Numbered from the stretch's first letter, positions 34,267 to 43,156 are shown. The stretch: 64,000 nucleotides of DNA from Pontibacter beigongshangensis (GCF_014332515.1 NZ_VFSD01000011.1:62001-126000); one strand, 5' to 3'. Notes: generated by a model from the letters alone, not told the origin. Numbers and translations are program-made.

Positions 34267-34487
34267 AGTCTTAAAGTTTTTTATACTAGTACCTTACCCT
34301 ACCCGCTAAAGTTGTGCAGGATGGTTTGATTACGGGTAATCAAGTTAAGAAGTTGATGTCGGCACCTAAATCCTGAAAGCAGCCACTTCTTAGAACTAAC
34401 TGAGACAGTTGGCGTATTAAACAGGTACGCAACAGGACTTTAGCCTGGCAGGTTTAAAAAACATGTTTGATTTAAAATATTTTATAT

Positions 34488-34775
34488 ATGGGACTGAGTG
34501 ATTTTTTTAAGAAAGGAAAAGAAGAGCCTGCAAAGCCTGCACCGGCTAAAGGTTTTCAGCAGCCAAACGCTGCCCCCGCGCAACCGGCTTCTCCACCAAA
34601 CACTCCTAACCAGGATGTTTACACGGTTTCGAGTGGCGATTCGCTCTCGAAAATTGCCAAGAAGTTTTATGGCGATGCCGGCTCCTGGAAGAAAATATAC
34701 GAGGCTAACAAGGCCACCATCGGCTCCAACCCGGATCTGATAAAGCCCGGGCAGCAATTTGTCATTCCACGGTAA
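34488..34775 (+). CDS. LysM domain-containing small protein
   Basis: The protein has 95 residues. The first half is a charged start (MGLSDFFKKGKEEP) and a Pro/Ala-rich linker. The second half is one LysM domain (YTVSSGDSLSKIAKKFYGDA, IYEANKATIGSNPDLIKPGQ). There is no signal peptide, so it is probably cytoplasmic, as in the LysM half of E. coli YgaU/Kbp; the BON domain of that protein is absent here. LysM binds peptidoglycan-type sugars in exported proteins; its role inside a cell is less clear. A strong terminator follows. Confidence 0.88.
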   Translation: MGLSDFFKKGKEEPAKPAPAKGFQQPNAAPAQPASPPNTPNQDVYTVSSGDSLSKIAKKFYGDAGSWKKIYEANKATIGSNPDLIKPGQQFVIPR

Positions 34776-34792
34776 GGAAGCCAAAGACATTC

Positions 34793-34837
34793 AAAAAGCA
34801 GCGGCAGGCTCTGTAACAGGGCCTGCCGCTGCTTTTT
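34793..34837 (+). terminator. Terminator of the LysM gene
   Basis: Perfect 17-bp stem: AAAAAGCAGCGGCAGGC (34793-34809) and GCCTGCCGCTGCTTTTT (34821-34837). The flanking A and T runs make it usable in both directions. Confidence 0.88.
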
Positions 34838-34884
34838 AATTAAATCACAGATTATTTGGATTTCCCGGATTATACGGCTTTATA

Positions 34885-34928
34885 AATTATTCTAATAAAA
34901 AATGCCCTTCAGAGTTTCTGCTGCTGCT
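34885..34928 (-). repeat. REP-A copy 18
   Basis: AATTATTCTAATA end, A-run, GCCCTTCAGAG decayed palindrome, TTCTGCTGCTGCT arm. It is 3' of the minus-strand gene at 34953 in terminator orientation. Confidence 0.8.
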
Positions 34929-34952
34929 CAAAACTTCTACGCCAAGAAAATT

Positions 34953-35624
34953 TTACCGCATGCTGTAGTTTAAGCCTATCTGCAGCGCCAGGTCCCGCTC
35001 CTTAAAAGCTGTTTCGGCTGCTGCCAGCCTGTTGCTCACCCCAACCTGAAACTGCCCCACAAGCGCCAGCTTCTCCGTAAGCTTTACCTGCAGCTCCAGC
35101 GGCAGATACACAGGCAAGCGCCTGTAGGTATGGTTGTCATAGGATTCAATCACGTCTTTTCCTCCATAAAAAAGTGCGCCATCCAGATACACTTTCGTCT
35201 TTGTAAAGAGGAGGAGGTGAGCGCCTACTCCTGCCCCTACAGCTACCTGGCTTGATAGGTGATGCAGGTAAACGCCGCTGATGCCCGTTGCCACGCTGAA
35301 GTTAACAGACTTGGCATCGGCCATGGAGTTTCTGTTCTGGTCGAGCACATGTATTTCTCCGGCATGCTGGCGGCTGACTGTGGGCTGCAGCATGAACTGC
35401 AGGGCTCCTCTGTTGCCTGCCGGTATGGCAGCCCAAACGCCTGCGCCCACCTGCAGCCCTGGCTTATAATCATAATCAGTGCCTGAAACACGGGCGTAAA
35501 TGGGCTTTTCGGCGGAGGTGTTGGTGGCTACTACCCCCACTCTGCCCGCGAGTCCCCAACTTATATGCTGCCCATGGGCGAAGGCCGCAATAGTGAAAGC
35601 CAGAAAAGTAAGAATTGCTCTCAT
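34953..35624 (-). CDS. Exported beta-barrel-like protein, hypothetical
   Basis: The protein has 223 residues. A signal peptide ends at AHGQ. The mature part alternates hydrophobic and polar residues in strands typical of a small outer membrane barrel (AVGAGVGAHLLLFTKTKVYL, LALVGQFQVGVSN) and ends LALQIGLNYSMR, a plausible barrel-assembly end although the last residue is Arg. No named family is recognised. It lies 4 bp after the stop of the lipoprotein gene at 35629, so the two form an operon. Confidence 0.75.
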   Translation of the reverse strand: MRAILTFLAFTIAAFAHGQHISWGLAGRVGVVATNTSAEKPIYARVSGTDYDYKPGLQVGAGVWAAIPAGNRGALQFMLQPTVSRQHAGEIHVLDQNRNSMADAKSVNFSVATGISGVYLHHLSSQVAVGAGVGAHLLLFTKTKVYLDGALFYGGKDVIESYDNHTYRRLPVYLPLELQVKLTEKLALVGQFQVGVSNRLAAAETAFKERDLALQIGLNYSMR

Positions 35625-35628
35625 ATCG

Positions 35629-36024
35629 CTACTCCGCTTTTATTAACCTGAACCGGCTTACCTTATCGGCCAGGTGCACTTCGCTCATGTAAATACCTTT
35701 GGGCATACCCGAAAAGTTTATGATAGCCTGATAATCGCCGGTTCCGGCCGGGAATTCGATCTTCTTGCTGTATCTCCCTTTCTCATCCGACAGATACACC
35801 ACCACCTGCTCACCGCCCTGCAGGTTGACATCTACATGAACCAGATCGAGGAAAAAGGTAGGATACACCCAAACGGCATCGGAGCTGAGCAGCAGGTCAG
35901 ATTTGGCTGTGATGGTGTAGCTGAGGCTCTGAATACCGGAGTAGTCTGGTTCAGGATCTGCCGTGTGGCAGCCGCTGAACAGCAACAGACTGGCCACAGC
36001 AGTAACGCAAAGATTTTTTTTCAT
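35629..36024 (-). CDS. Small lipoprotein with a T9SS-domain-like beta fold, hypothetical
   Basis: The protein has 131 residues with a lipoprotein signal (lipobox FSGC). The C-terminal part (VYLSDEKGRYSKKIEFPAG, INFSGMPKGIYMSEVHLADK, FRLIKAE) is built like the beta-sandwich seen in Bacteroidota sorting or Ig-like domains, but it is a lipoprotein, so it may simply be a small envelope domain. It is the first gene of a pair with the barrel-like protein. Function unknown. Confidence 0.75.
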   Translation of the reverse strand: MKKNLCVTAVASLLLFSGCHTADPEPDYSGIQSLSYTITAKSDLLLSSDAVWVYPTFFLDLVHVDVNLQGGEQVVVYLSDEKGRYSKKIEFPAGTGDYQAIINFSGMPKGIYMSEVHLADKVSRFRLIKAE

Positions 36025-36051
36025 GGAGGTGGGTTAATTCGGAAATAAGGT

Positions 36052-36092
36052 CCAAAAAAAGGCCCGCCGAACAACGTTGCTCAGCGGGCCTC
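36052..36092 (-). terminator. Terminator of ndk
   Basis: On the minus strand GGCCCGC pairs with GCGGGCC, the pairing continues inward (TGAGCAAC/GTTGTTCG with wobbles), and seven T follow the stem. Confidence 0.9.
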
Positions 36093-36110
36093 TTAAATAA
36101 TTATTTCTGA

Positions 36111-36530
36111 CTAGAAACGCTCGTCGGCAGAGAAGAAGAAATCGCCTTCGATCTGTGCGTTCTCATCGGAGTCGGAACCGTGTACGGCGTTTGCCTCGAT
36201 AGACTTGGCATACACCTTACGGATAGTGCCCTCCTCGGCCTGAGCCGGGTTGGTGGCGCCTATCAGCTTACGGAAATCTTCTACGGCATTGTCTTTCTCC
36301 AGGATCATGGCCACGATAGGACCGGAAGACATGTATTTTACAAGGTCGCCATAGAACGGGCGCTCTTTGTGCACTTCATAAAACTTTCCGGCACGCTCTT
36401 CGGTAAGCTGCGTTTTTTTCATAGCCACTACACGGAAGCCGCCTTCTTCTATCATTTTAGTGATGCCGCCAATATGGTTTTCAGCCACTGCATCGGGCTT
36501 AATCATGGTAAATGTCTTGTTTGCTGCCAT
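36111..36530 (-). CDS. ndk: Nucleoside-diphosphate kinase
   Basis: The protein has 139 residues, the usual size. It opens [10 protein letters not shown], carries [20 protein letters not shown] in the centre, and has the phosphorylated histidine H117 in [12 protein letters not shown]. It balances NTP and dNTP pools by passing phosphate from ATP through that histidine. The ATG at 36530 gives [10 protein letters not shown]; the longer frame to 36593 would run through the -7 box. A strong terminator lies 18 bp after the stop. Confidence 0.97.
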   Translation of the reverse strand: MAANKTFTMIKPDAVAENHIGGITKMIEEGGFRVVAMKKTQLTEERAGKFYEVHKERPFYGDLVKYMSSGPIVAMILEKDNAVEDFRKLIGATNPAQAEEGTIRKVYAKSIEANAVHGSDSDENAQIEGDFFFSADERF

Positions 36531-36590
36531 TTCTGTTGCTCTTATAATATTAGGTCTATATATTGTTTTAGCGCCTTGCCAATTGCGCTG

Positions 36591-36598
36591 CAAAAGTA
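36591..36598 (-). promoter_or_regulatory. -7 promoter box of ndk
   Basis: TACTTTTG on the minus strand matches TAnnTTTG and leaves a leader of about 55 nt before the ndk ATG at 36530. No clear -33 TTG was found. Confidence 0.5.
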
Positions 36599-36767
36599 GT
36601 GAATTCTACGGATTGTCACCTACTTTCCGGCTTTACTTTATATATTCGCCTGCCTTTGGGAGCTTATAAAACAGCATGTGCCACCGCAATTTAATTGCAT
36701 TAGAAGTTATTTTTCCCCAAATTCGCACCTTATTTCCTTATAAATCAGAGGAGTTATAACTTGCAGT

Positions 36768-37787
36768 ATGCACGATATTAATGCTCTAAAAGAGCTTTTA
36801 AAAGAGCCTAAAGAGGTGATGATCACCACACACCACAAGCCTGATGCCGATGCATTGGGGTCTTCGCTGGGTTTGGCGGGTTATCTGAAAAAGAAAGGGC
36901 ACCGGGTTACGGTGATCACCCCTTCCGATTACCCCAGCTTTCTGGCTTGGATGGAAGGCAACGACGAGGTGCTGGTATATTCTGAGAAGAACGATACGCT
37001 GGTGCGCCGGATCATCTCTGAATCGCAGGTAATATTTTGCCTTGATTTTTCGGCCCTCTCGCGCATCCACGAGATGGGAGAGTATATTCGGGAGGCCAAG
37101 GGCACCAAAGTACTCATAGACCACCACCTGGAGCCGGAGAACTTTGCCGACCTCGACTACGCCGACAGCAGCGCCGCCGCCACTGCCGAACTGGTTTACG
37201 ACCTGATAAAAGCCATGGGCGACAGAGACCTGATCGACACTCGGATCGGGGAGTGCCTCTATGCCGGTATTATGACCGACACTGGCTCTTTCCGCCACCC
37301 GAGCACCTCCCAAAACGTGCACCTGATCATTGCCGACCTGCTCCAGATCGGGGTCAATACCTCCAATGTGCATCGCCTAATCTACGACAGCTCCTCGGAA
37401 CTGCGCCTGCGCTTTCTGGGTTATGCCTTAAAAGATAAGCTGGTGGTGCTGCATGAGTACAATACCGCGTATTTTGCCATTACAGCCGACGAGCTGAAAG
37501 CCTACGACTCTAAAACAGGCGACACGGAAGGCTTGGTTAACTTTGCCTTGACGATTGAAGGCATTGTGTTTGCCGCCATCATCATAGACCGTGGCCAGGC
37601 CGTAAAAATGTCGTTCCGGTCGGTGGGCACTTTTTCGGTGAATGAGTTTGCCCGCCAGAATTTCAGCGGAGGCGGACACCGCAATGCTGCCGGCGGCATA
37701 TCGCATGAATCGCTGGAGGCGACGGTGAAAAAATTTGAGAGCCTGCTCCCCCTCTACAAAAACGAACTGCTGAACAGCACCAAGTAA
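36768..37787 (+). CDS. DHH family phosphoesterase (NrnA-like oligoribonuclease / pAp phosphatase)
   Basis: The protein has 339 residues. The DHH domain shows THHKPDADALGSSLGL (metal ligands), FCLDFSALSR, and the signature VLIDHH followed by SAAATAELVYDL and YAGIMTDTGSF. The DHHA1 domain at the end has FSGGGHRNAAGG. NrnA-type enzymes degrade very short RNAs and remove the 3' phosphate from pAp. GGAG occurs about 20 nt upstream of the ATG. It lies 25 bp before the FKBP genes, so they may be co-transcribed. Confidence 0.92.
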   Translation: MHDINALKELLKEPKEVMITTHHKPDADALGSSLGLAGYLKKKGHRVTVITPSDYPSFLAWMEGNDEVLVYSEKNDTLVRRIISESQVIFCLDFSALSRIHEMGEYIREAKGTKVLIDHHLEPENFADLDYADSSAAATAELVYDLIKAMGDRDLIDTRIGECLYAGIMTDTGSFRHPSTSQNVHLIIADLLQIGVNTSNVHRLIYDSSSELRLRFLGYALKDKLVVLHEYNTAYFAITADELKAYDSKTGDTEGLVNFALTIEGIVFAAIIIDRGQAVKMSFRSVGTFSVNEFARQNFSGGGHRNAAGGISHESLEATVKKFESLLPLYKNELLNSTK

Positions 37788-37812
37788 ACAAATCATTTTC
37801 AACCTATACACA

Positions 37813-38793
37813 ATGCTATTTAAAACCAAACTTTTGTTGCCAGTTGTAGCTGGTGCCCTGTTGTTCCAGGCATGTAACAAAAAAGACGAATTTCAGACAT
37901 CGGCAAACGGGCTGAAGTACAAAATTTATGAGCTGGACGACAAAGGCGAGTACCAGGCAAAAGGCAAAGTGGCCGATGCAGACACATCCGGCGCCCGCAT
38001 GGGCCAGATCATCGCCTTCCACATGACGCTGAAAAACGCCGAAGACTCTGTGCTGGTAGACACCCGCACGCAGAAACCGGCTTTCCCGGCCATGTTGCCT
38101 ATCGTGGAGCCAAGTATGAAAGGCGGCCTCGAAGAAGCCCTGATGATGCTTTCTGACGGCGACAGCGCCGTGTTCAAGATCAACGCCGACTCGCTTTTCG
38201 CGCACACCTACAAGCAGCCGCTCCCTCCTTTTATCAAGCAAGGCTCCGACCTGACCTACTTTGTTAAGGTAGACCGTGTGATGAACCGCGAAGAGGCAGA
38301 GGCCTATCAGCAAAAAGTTATGGAGGATATGCAGCAACAGGAGCACGCCGAAATGCTGCAAAACCTGAAAACTGACAGCGCCATGGTTGCCCAGCTGAAA
38401 ACCGACAGCACCATTATCCAGAACTATGTGAAGGAGCAGAAGCTAACTAACGTGCAGAAATCGCCACTTGGTGTATACTATACCGTAACGCAGGCCGGCC
38501 AGGGCCCGCAGGCAGCAGCCGGCGACCTGGTATCGGTGCACTACAAGCTTTCTAACCTGAACGGCAAGCAGCTCGAAACGTCTGAAGGCAACGATCCTTT
38601 TAAATTCCCGCTGGGCCGCGGACAAGTGATACCAGGCTGGGACGATGCCATTGCCCAGCTAAACGAAGGCAGCAAAGCCACGTTGCTTATTCCTTCGCCG
38701 CTAGCTTACGGCGCACGTGAGCAAGGCCCGGACATGCCGGCCAACTCCATCCTGCGCTTCGACATTGAGCTGGTTGATGTAGAGAAACAATAA
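37813..38793 (+). CDS. FKBP-type peptidyl-prolyl cis-trans isomerase, lipoprotein (two FKBP-like halves)
   Basis: The protein has 326 residues. Lipoprotein signal with lipobox FQAC. Residues ~40-165 look like a degenerate FKBP-like domain (GQIIAFHMTLKNAEDSVLVD, GLEEALMMLSDGDSAVFKIN), then a charged helical linker. The C-terminal ~110 residues are a standard FKBP domain (GDLVSVHYKLSNLNGKQLET, PLGRGQVIPGWDDAIAQLNE, IPSPLAYGAREQG). It should assist folding of envelope proteins at the inner or outer membrane. It is followed 12 bp later by a second FKBP gene. Confidence 0.93.
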   Translation: MLFKTKLLLPVVAGALLFQACNKKDEFQTSANGLKYKIYELDDKGEYQAKGKVADADTSGARMGQIIAFHMTLKNAEDSVLVDTRTQKPAFPAMLPIVEPSMKGGLEEALMMLSDGDSAVFKINADSLFAHTYKQPLPPFIKQGSDLTYFVKVDRVMNREEAEAYQQKVMEDMQQQEHAEMLQNLKTDSAMVAQLKTDSTIIQNYVKEQKLTNVQKSPLGVYYTVTQAGQGPQAAAGDLVSVHYKLSNLNGKQLETSEGNDPFKFPLGRGQVIPGWDDAIAQLNEGSKATLLIPSPLAYGAREQGPDMPANSILRFDIELVDVEKQ

Positions 38794-38805
38794 CAATTTT
38801 TGAAT

Positions 38806-39342
38806 ATGCGTACATTTCCCTTTTTAACCAATTTCAGCAAGAAAGGCATTTTATCCAAAGCGCTCTTTCTGCTGCTTGTGGCCGCCTCCTTTTCTGCCTG
38901 TAAAGAGCCCAAAAACCCGTATGTGTTCGACACCGAAGGGCAGAAGCTAAAAGATGAGCTGGTAATCAGGCAGTATTTCCGGGCAAACAATGTAGATACG
39001 ACCAAGGTGGTGAGAACCGAATCGGGGCTGTACTACCTGAACGTGACCCCCGGCACCGGAGACTTGATTAAAGCGGGCGAAATAGCCGACGTGCATTATA
39101 TCGGGACCAACATCTGGGGAAACGAGTTCGACAACTCCTATAACCGTGGTTCCTCGTTTAGTGTAACGGTAGGAGCTGGCAGAGTTATAAAAGGATGGGA
39201 CGAAGGCCTGCAACTGATGAAGGTGGGGGAAGAAGCCCGTTTATTTGTTCCTTCCCATCTGGGCTATGGCCCCCGTGGTTCCGGCTCTATCCCTGGCAAT
39301 TCGATCCTGATTTTTGACATGAAGGTATTGCGGAAACGATAA
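38806..39342 (+). CDS. FKBP-type peptidyl-prolyl cis-trans isomerase, lipoprotein
   Basis: The protein has 178 residues. An unusually long basic N-terminal stretch (FPFLTNFSKKGILSKALF) precedes the lipoprotein signal with lipobox FSAC. One FKBP domain follows: GEIADVHYIGTNIWGNEFDN, VTVGAGRVIKGWDEGLQLMK, FVPSHLGYGPRGSGSIPGNS. The ATG at 38806 is preferred to a TTG six bases earlier. Together with the preceding gene it forms a tandem FKBP pair ending in a strong terminator. Confidence 0.93.
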   Translation: MRTFPFLTNFSKKGILSKALFLLLVAASFSACKEPKNPYVFDTEGQKLKDELVIRQYFRANNVDTTKVVRTESGLYYLNVTPGTGDLIKAGEIADVHYIGTNIWGNEFDNSYNRGSSFSVTVGAGRVIKGWDEGLQLMKVGEEARLFVPSHLGYGPRGSGSIPGNSILIFDMKVLRKR

Positions 39343-39360
39343 AGCGGCATATTTTAAATA

Positions 39361-39400
39361 AAACAGAAGAGACTGCTCCGGGAGCAGTCTCTTCTGTTTT
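39361..39400 (+). terminator. Terminator of the FKBP pair
   Basis: An 18-19-bp perfect palindrome: AAACAGAAGAGACTGCTC (39361-39378) and its reverse complement (39382-39399), ending TTTT. Confidence 0.92.
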
Positions 39401-39510
39401 ATGGCCTCTGCTTCCTGGTCCTGCTCTGCTGTCTAAATCCAGGTAAATACAAAAGGGCAACACTATTAGCGGTGAAACAAACGCGCTGTTTTCTTCATAC
39501 CAGGTATTAT

Positions 39511-39559
39511 GCAGCAGGAGCAGCAGAGCCTCCGGAGGGCCTTTTTCATTCAAATAATT
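39511..39559 (+). repeat. REP-A copy 19
   Basis: Best-preserved copy: GCAGCAGGAGCAGCAG arm, GCCTCCGGAGGGCC, T-run, CATTCAAATAATT. Confidence 0.92.
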
Positions 39560-39569
39560 TCTATACAAG

Positions 39570-39643
39570 CCTCGCAGCGTGCGCAGCTCCAGCGACTGAT
39601 TTTGCCTACAAGATCTGTTACTGGAGCTGCGCACGCTGTGAGG
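39570..39643. repeat. Module E inverted pair
   Basis: Arms 39570-39592 and 39621-39643 differ at one of 23 positions. The right arm plus GTCTTTGC resembles the E stretch at 43904-43932. Confidence 0.8.
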
Positions 39644-39739
39644 TCTTTGCTGCTACTTCTCACTATTTGCAGTGTACGTGCCTCAATAGTCTGGTGGCAG
39701 AAATCATGGGAGTCTCTGCCAAAGTGCTTTACGTCAGTC

Positions 39740-39790
39740 AATTATTCTAATCAAAACCACCCTCCGGAGGCTCTGCTGCTCCTGCTGCCG
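39740..39790 (-). repeat. REP-A copy 20
   Basis: AATTATTCTAATC end, CCCTCCGGAGG palindrome, CTCTGCTGCTCCTGCTGC arm. It is 3' of recO in terminator orientation. Confidence 0.92.
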
Positions 39791-39861
39791 CCTCTTTGTT
39801 TGTCCTCATAAGCCAAACCGGTCGAAGTGAGGGGGTTGAAATAATTTGATAGCAGCAGTCT

Positions 39862-40575
39862 CTACTCCGACAGCACCTCCGAGAGCACCGCCAGCGACTT
39901 TATGTCTCCCAGTTTCTCCACATGCAGCTGATAATACCCGATAAGCACCGACAGCAGCTCCCGCCTTACCTTACCGTTCGGGATACTTGCCTGGTCCGGT
40001 GATCGTAGCAGCTGATCGAAATAGACCTCGTAGGCCTGTAGGGCCAGCACGGGTGGAACCGTGGCAGCTCCGACCGCACGCGACGAAAAAGCCACCTGCT
40101 CTATAATCTCAGCGCCGGAACTGGGGCCAAAGCCTAAATGGTGGCTCAGCTGCAGCAGAAACTCCAGATGGAAATTCTCGAAGCCCGTCTCCAGCTCATC
40201 GAAGTGAATAATGGCCTCGTAAAGAAAGGCAAACAGCGATGGGTTCTCCTCCTCTTCCTTTACCGTGCGCGACACCATTTCTGAAAGAAACAGGAGAATG
40301 CTGCTCTTCCTGATGTCGAAAGGAATGGTGCTGAAGGGGTGAGCGGACCTGTATTCCGAAATACGTGTAATACCTCCTCGCTGCGAGGTGTACACCACCA
40401 TTTCGAGCAGCGTGAAGGGTTGAAAAAGGGCAATGCGGGAGCCGCTGCCTTTTTTGCGCACACTGTTCACGATATAGGACTGCACCCCCAGTTGCTCCGT
40501 GTATACTTTGGCGATAATGGAGGTTTCCCGGAACCGGATATAATTCAGGACAATGCCTCTAGTTTTTACCAGCAT
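39862..40575 (-). CDS. recO: DNA repair protein RecO
   Basis: The protein has 237 residues. The N-terminal OB fold opens TRGIVLNYIRFRETSIIAKV and continues LGVQSYIVNSVRKKGSGSRI with PFTLLEMVVY, as in RecO. The C-terminal part is helical (FENFHLEFLLQLSHHLGFGP); the zinc-binding cysteines of many RecO proteins are absent, as is common in Bacteroidota. RecO loads RecA at gaps with RecR. The ATG starts directly after the stop codon of the porZ-like gene, with no spacer, so the two are probably co-translated. Confidence 0.93.
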   Translation of the reverse strand: MLVKTRGIVLNYIRFRETSIIAKVYTEQLGVQSYIVNSVRKKGSGSRIALFQPFTLLEMVVYTSQRGGITRISEYRSAHPFSTIPFDIRKSSILLFLSEMVSRTVKEEEENPSLFAFLYEAIIHFDELETGFENFHLEFLLQLSHHLGFGPSSGAEIIEQVAFSSRAVGAATVPPVLALQAYEVYFDQLLRSPDQASIPNGKVRRELLSVLIGYYQLHVEKLGDIKSLAVLSEVLSE

Positions 40576-42948
40576 CTATTCCAGTACGGCTATTTTACTT
40601 ACACAGGCCTGGGTACCATCCCGGTCGGAGCTCATAACCAGGTACACACCCGGTTTTACACGCTTGCCATTGTAGCCACGCGCATCCCAGGTCACGGTAC
40701 CGCCGGTGGCCTGCGTTTTGTGCACGAGCACTCCTGCCACATCGGTTATCCGCACACTGGCATTGTTCGGAAGCCCCGAAATGCCAATCATGCCGCTGTA
40801 GTGGCGCTCCACCGGGTTCGGGAAAACGGTGGCGCAGTCGGGATTTCCCTCTGTAATGGTGGCTCCTGCCCTGTAGGAGGCAATACCGGCATCGGTAGCC
40901 ACAAACACTTCGCCTGAGCTGTGCTCCACCGCCACCGACAACACTTTGTCGGAAGGCAATGGGCTGTTTTGAGTTGTGAAATGATGGATCAGTTCTTCGC
41001 CGTCGGGGCTGAAAAGCCAGAGGCCATTATCGGTTCCCATCCATTTGCGGTTAGCACCGTCCACGGCAATGGCCCGAACGGTTTGCCCGTCTAAAAGCGG
41101 CCTTCTTTCAAAGATCGGGATATAGGCATCGAAGGTCTGGTTGGAGAAGATGGTGCGGGGGTCGGTGTTGTAAAATACTGCTACGCCGGCTGCTGTGCCT
41201 ATCCAAATGGCCCCATCCATGTCTTTTGCCATAGCATAGATATAGCCATCCGGCAAGCCTCCAGCTCCTGCTCCTTTAGAAACCAGCCTCCGCTCCTTCG
41301 TTTCGCTGTTAAACACATAGAGCCCGGTTTGAGCCGACACGCGCCTGCTTATGGAGAGCCACTTATTGCCATAGTCGTCGAGCAGCAGTTGGTCGAACCT
41401 GGAGGCGTCCGGAACGCCCGGCATGTTAAAAGCTTCCCAGCGGCCATCGGGGTACAGGGCATGCAGGCTGGGCTGGCCCGTCTGGTGGTTGCGGTTGGTC
41501 ATCCAGACCACTCCCTCCCGGTCCACGGCCAGATCTGTAACACGCACATACAGGGTTTTGTCTATTACATTGCTGTTGTCGTTGGCGCTGACGAGGGTGC
41601 TGTTGTGGCCGTTGTAGAGTTTGGACTTACCCAAGCCGTTCCACTCCAGCAAGCCATTACCAAAGCTGCCGAAGTACATCTTATCTGTAACCGGATTATA
41701 CACGGCACTTACCAGGTCTTTCCCTCCTGGATAAACAGCCGTATCAGGATAGAGAAAGCTGTTATAATTCTGCCACTCGCCCTGGCGGTATTCAAAAAAG
41801 CCCTCATAGAGCTCCCGCTGCACATACGATTCGGTATAGCCGCCGCTCAGGCCATACACGGCCCCATTGCCGACATACATCTTAAAACTGTTGCCGGAGT
41901 AAGGCCCGTTTGGTGCAAAAGCAACGGCACCGGTGCCTGCCAGAGAGGCTCTTACAAGACCACTAGAACCATCTGCTACCCACAGGGTGTTATCTCCGCT
42001 CACCAATGCCTCATAGGTATTGCGCATCAGGGGGCCCTTCAGCACAGTCGGCTGCCAGGCCTTGTCCAGGAGAAGCAGGCCATCGCCGGCAGAAACGATC
42101 AGGTACTCCCCTTCGGCTCTCAGGCTGCCTAAATGAGGAAAGGCGGGCGCAGGCAGATGCTGCCAGCTACCAGTATGCCAGCGGAACAAGCCATGGTGCC
42201 TTGTGCCGGTCACCACCTTCTCATTAAAGACCGCCAAGGTTACGGCCGCCTCCTGAAAAGGCAGACCTGTGCTTTGGCTCTTCCAGTTGTTAAAGTCCTG
42301 CAGGTTGGTGCCGGTTAGTTTTGCGGCCAGCACGCCCATATTCGACGCTACAAAGATGCTGTCTCTGAGCACAGCAGTGGAGTTTACCCGCAGCATTTCG
42401 CCCGATGGCCCCAGGTTGCTGTAGGTATCCCTGATCTCCAGCCGTACCAGGTCCAGCACCACTACCCCAAAACTGCAGGAGAGGTAGGCCATCTTGTTAT
42501 GAATAAAAATCTGGTAGATTTCTTTCTCGCCTGTAATTGTTTTCCGGAAGATGTCGTTGATGTTGATGATCCGGTTGCCGCGCAACAGGTCGATGTTGGT
42601 GTTGTTGTAGGCGATTACCAGGGTCTCCGTGCCTGGGTCGTAGCGAAGCGCGCTGATGCGCTGCTCCCGTAGCCCATCGACCTTGGTTAGGGTCTGGACG
42701 GCATTAAACTCTTTGTCGTAGAAAAAGAGGCCTCGCTCGGTGGCGCAGTATACCTTGTCTGGTGTTTGGGCCACGGCCCGGCCCTGCTGGTAAGGCACGT
42801 GCAGCTGCCACCCTCCTATGGCTACCCGGCTCTGCCCATGCACGGTGCTACTTCCACTCAACAGCCAAAGCACTACGAATAAAAAGACTGTATAGAGCGC
42901 CTGCTCTTGTAAAGGTCTCACTTTCATGTTCGGTAACAGTATCTTCAT
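40576..42948 (-). CDS. porZ: PorZ-like type IX secretion system beta-propeller protein
   Basis: The protein has 790 residues. A signal peptide (VFLFVVLWLLSGSSTVHGQ) precedes a two-component-regulator-like beta propeller. It opens with the PorZ signature region (WQLHVPYQQGRAVAQTPDKV, YCATERGLFFYDKEFN). Later blades include GAIWIGTAAGVAVF and RKWMGTDNGLWLFSPDGEEL. The end is a sorting-domain-like module (FPNPVERHYSGM, KPGVYLVMSSD). PorZ is a surface protein of the T9SS attachment complex that presents anionic lipopolysaccharide for cargo anchoring. The start may instead be 42927. It precedes recO with zero spacing. Confidence 0.85.
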   Translation of the reverse strand: MKILLPNMKVRPLQEQALYTVFLFVVLWLLSGSSTVHGQSRVAIGGWQLHVPYQQGRAVAQTPDKVYCATERGLFFYDKEFNAVQTLTKVDGLREQRISALRYDPGTETLVIAYNNTNIDLLRGNRIININDIFRKTITGEKEIYQIFIHNKMAYLSCSFGVVVLDLVRLEIRDTYSNLGPSGEMLRVNSTAVLRDSIFVASNMGVLAAKLTGTNLQDFNNWKSQSTGLPFQEAAVTLAVFNEKVVTGTRHHGLFRWHTGSWQHLPAPAFPHLGSLRAEGEYLIVSAGDGLLLLDKAWQPTVLKGPLMRNTYEALVSGDNTLWVADGSSGLVRASLAGTGAVAFAPNGPYSGNSFKMYVGNGAVYGLSGGYTESYVQRELYEGFFEYRQGEWQNYNSFLYPDTAVYPGGKDLVSAVYNPVTDKMYFGSFGNGLLEWNGLGKSKLYNGHNSTLVSANDNSNVIDKTLYVRVTDLAVDREGVVWMTNRNHQTGQPSLHALYPDGRWEAFNMPGVPDASRFDQLLLDDYGNKWLSISRRVSAQTGLYVFNSETKERRLVSKGAGAGGLPDGYIYAMAKDMDGAIWIGTAAGVAVFYNTDPRTIFSNQTFDAYIPIFERRPLLDGQTVRAIAVDGANRKWMGTDNGLWLFSPDGEELIHHFTTQNSPLPSDKVLSVAVEHSSGEVFVATDAGIASYRAGATITEGNPDCATVFPNPVERHYSGMIGISGLPNNASVRITDVAGVLVHKTQATGGTVTWDARGYNGKRVKPGVYLVMSSDRDGTQACVSKIAVLE

Positions 42949-43156
42949 GTGTTGTACCAGGTACTTCTGATGGTTAATGGCTGCACGCCTTTCCTAGGCC
43001 AGGCCGCTGCTTCTCTGTCTGGCCTTCCGGCGCCATCTTGCCACATCAGCAGCAGAGACGGTTAGCCTTATATGCATAAGTAACAGAAAATTACGAAGAA
43101 TATTATGCCTTGCACAAGCTGCTACTGCTTCTGCTGCCCCCAAGTGTCGGCCCTGC

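Larger units (their letters stand above)
39511..39788. mobile_element. Composite MITE-like element with 29-bp perfect terminal inverted repeats
   Basis: The outer ends 39511-39539 (starting GCAGCAGGAGCAGCAG) and 39760-39788 are exact reverse complements. They are the arm and palindrome of REP-A 19 and 20. Inside lies a second inverted repeat, 39570-39592 against 39621-39643 (CCTCGCAGCGTGCGCAGCTC on one side; 22 of 23 positions match). No coding frame of note and no clear target-site duplication were seen. The structure fits a miniature non-autonomous element; an alternative is two terminators of convergent genes that happen to be near-identical. Confidence 0.65.
39343..39861. other. Intergenic region with terminator and an A-E-E-A composite element
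   Basis: After the FKBP terminator, a 278-bp inverted-repeat element (39511-39788) fills most of the space before recO. No gene is supported. Confidence 0.75.
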
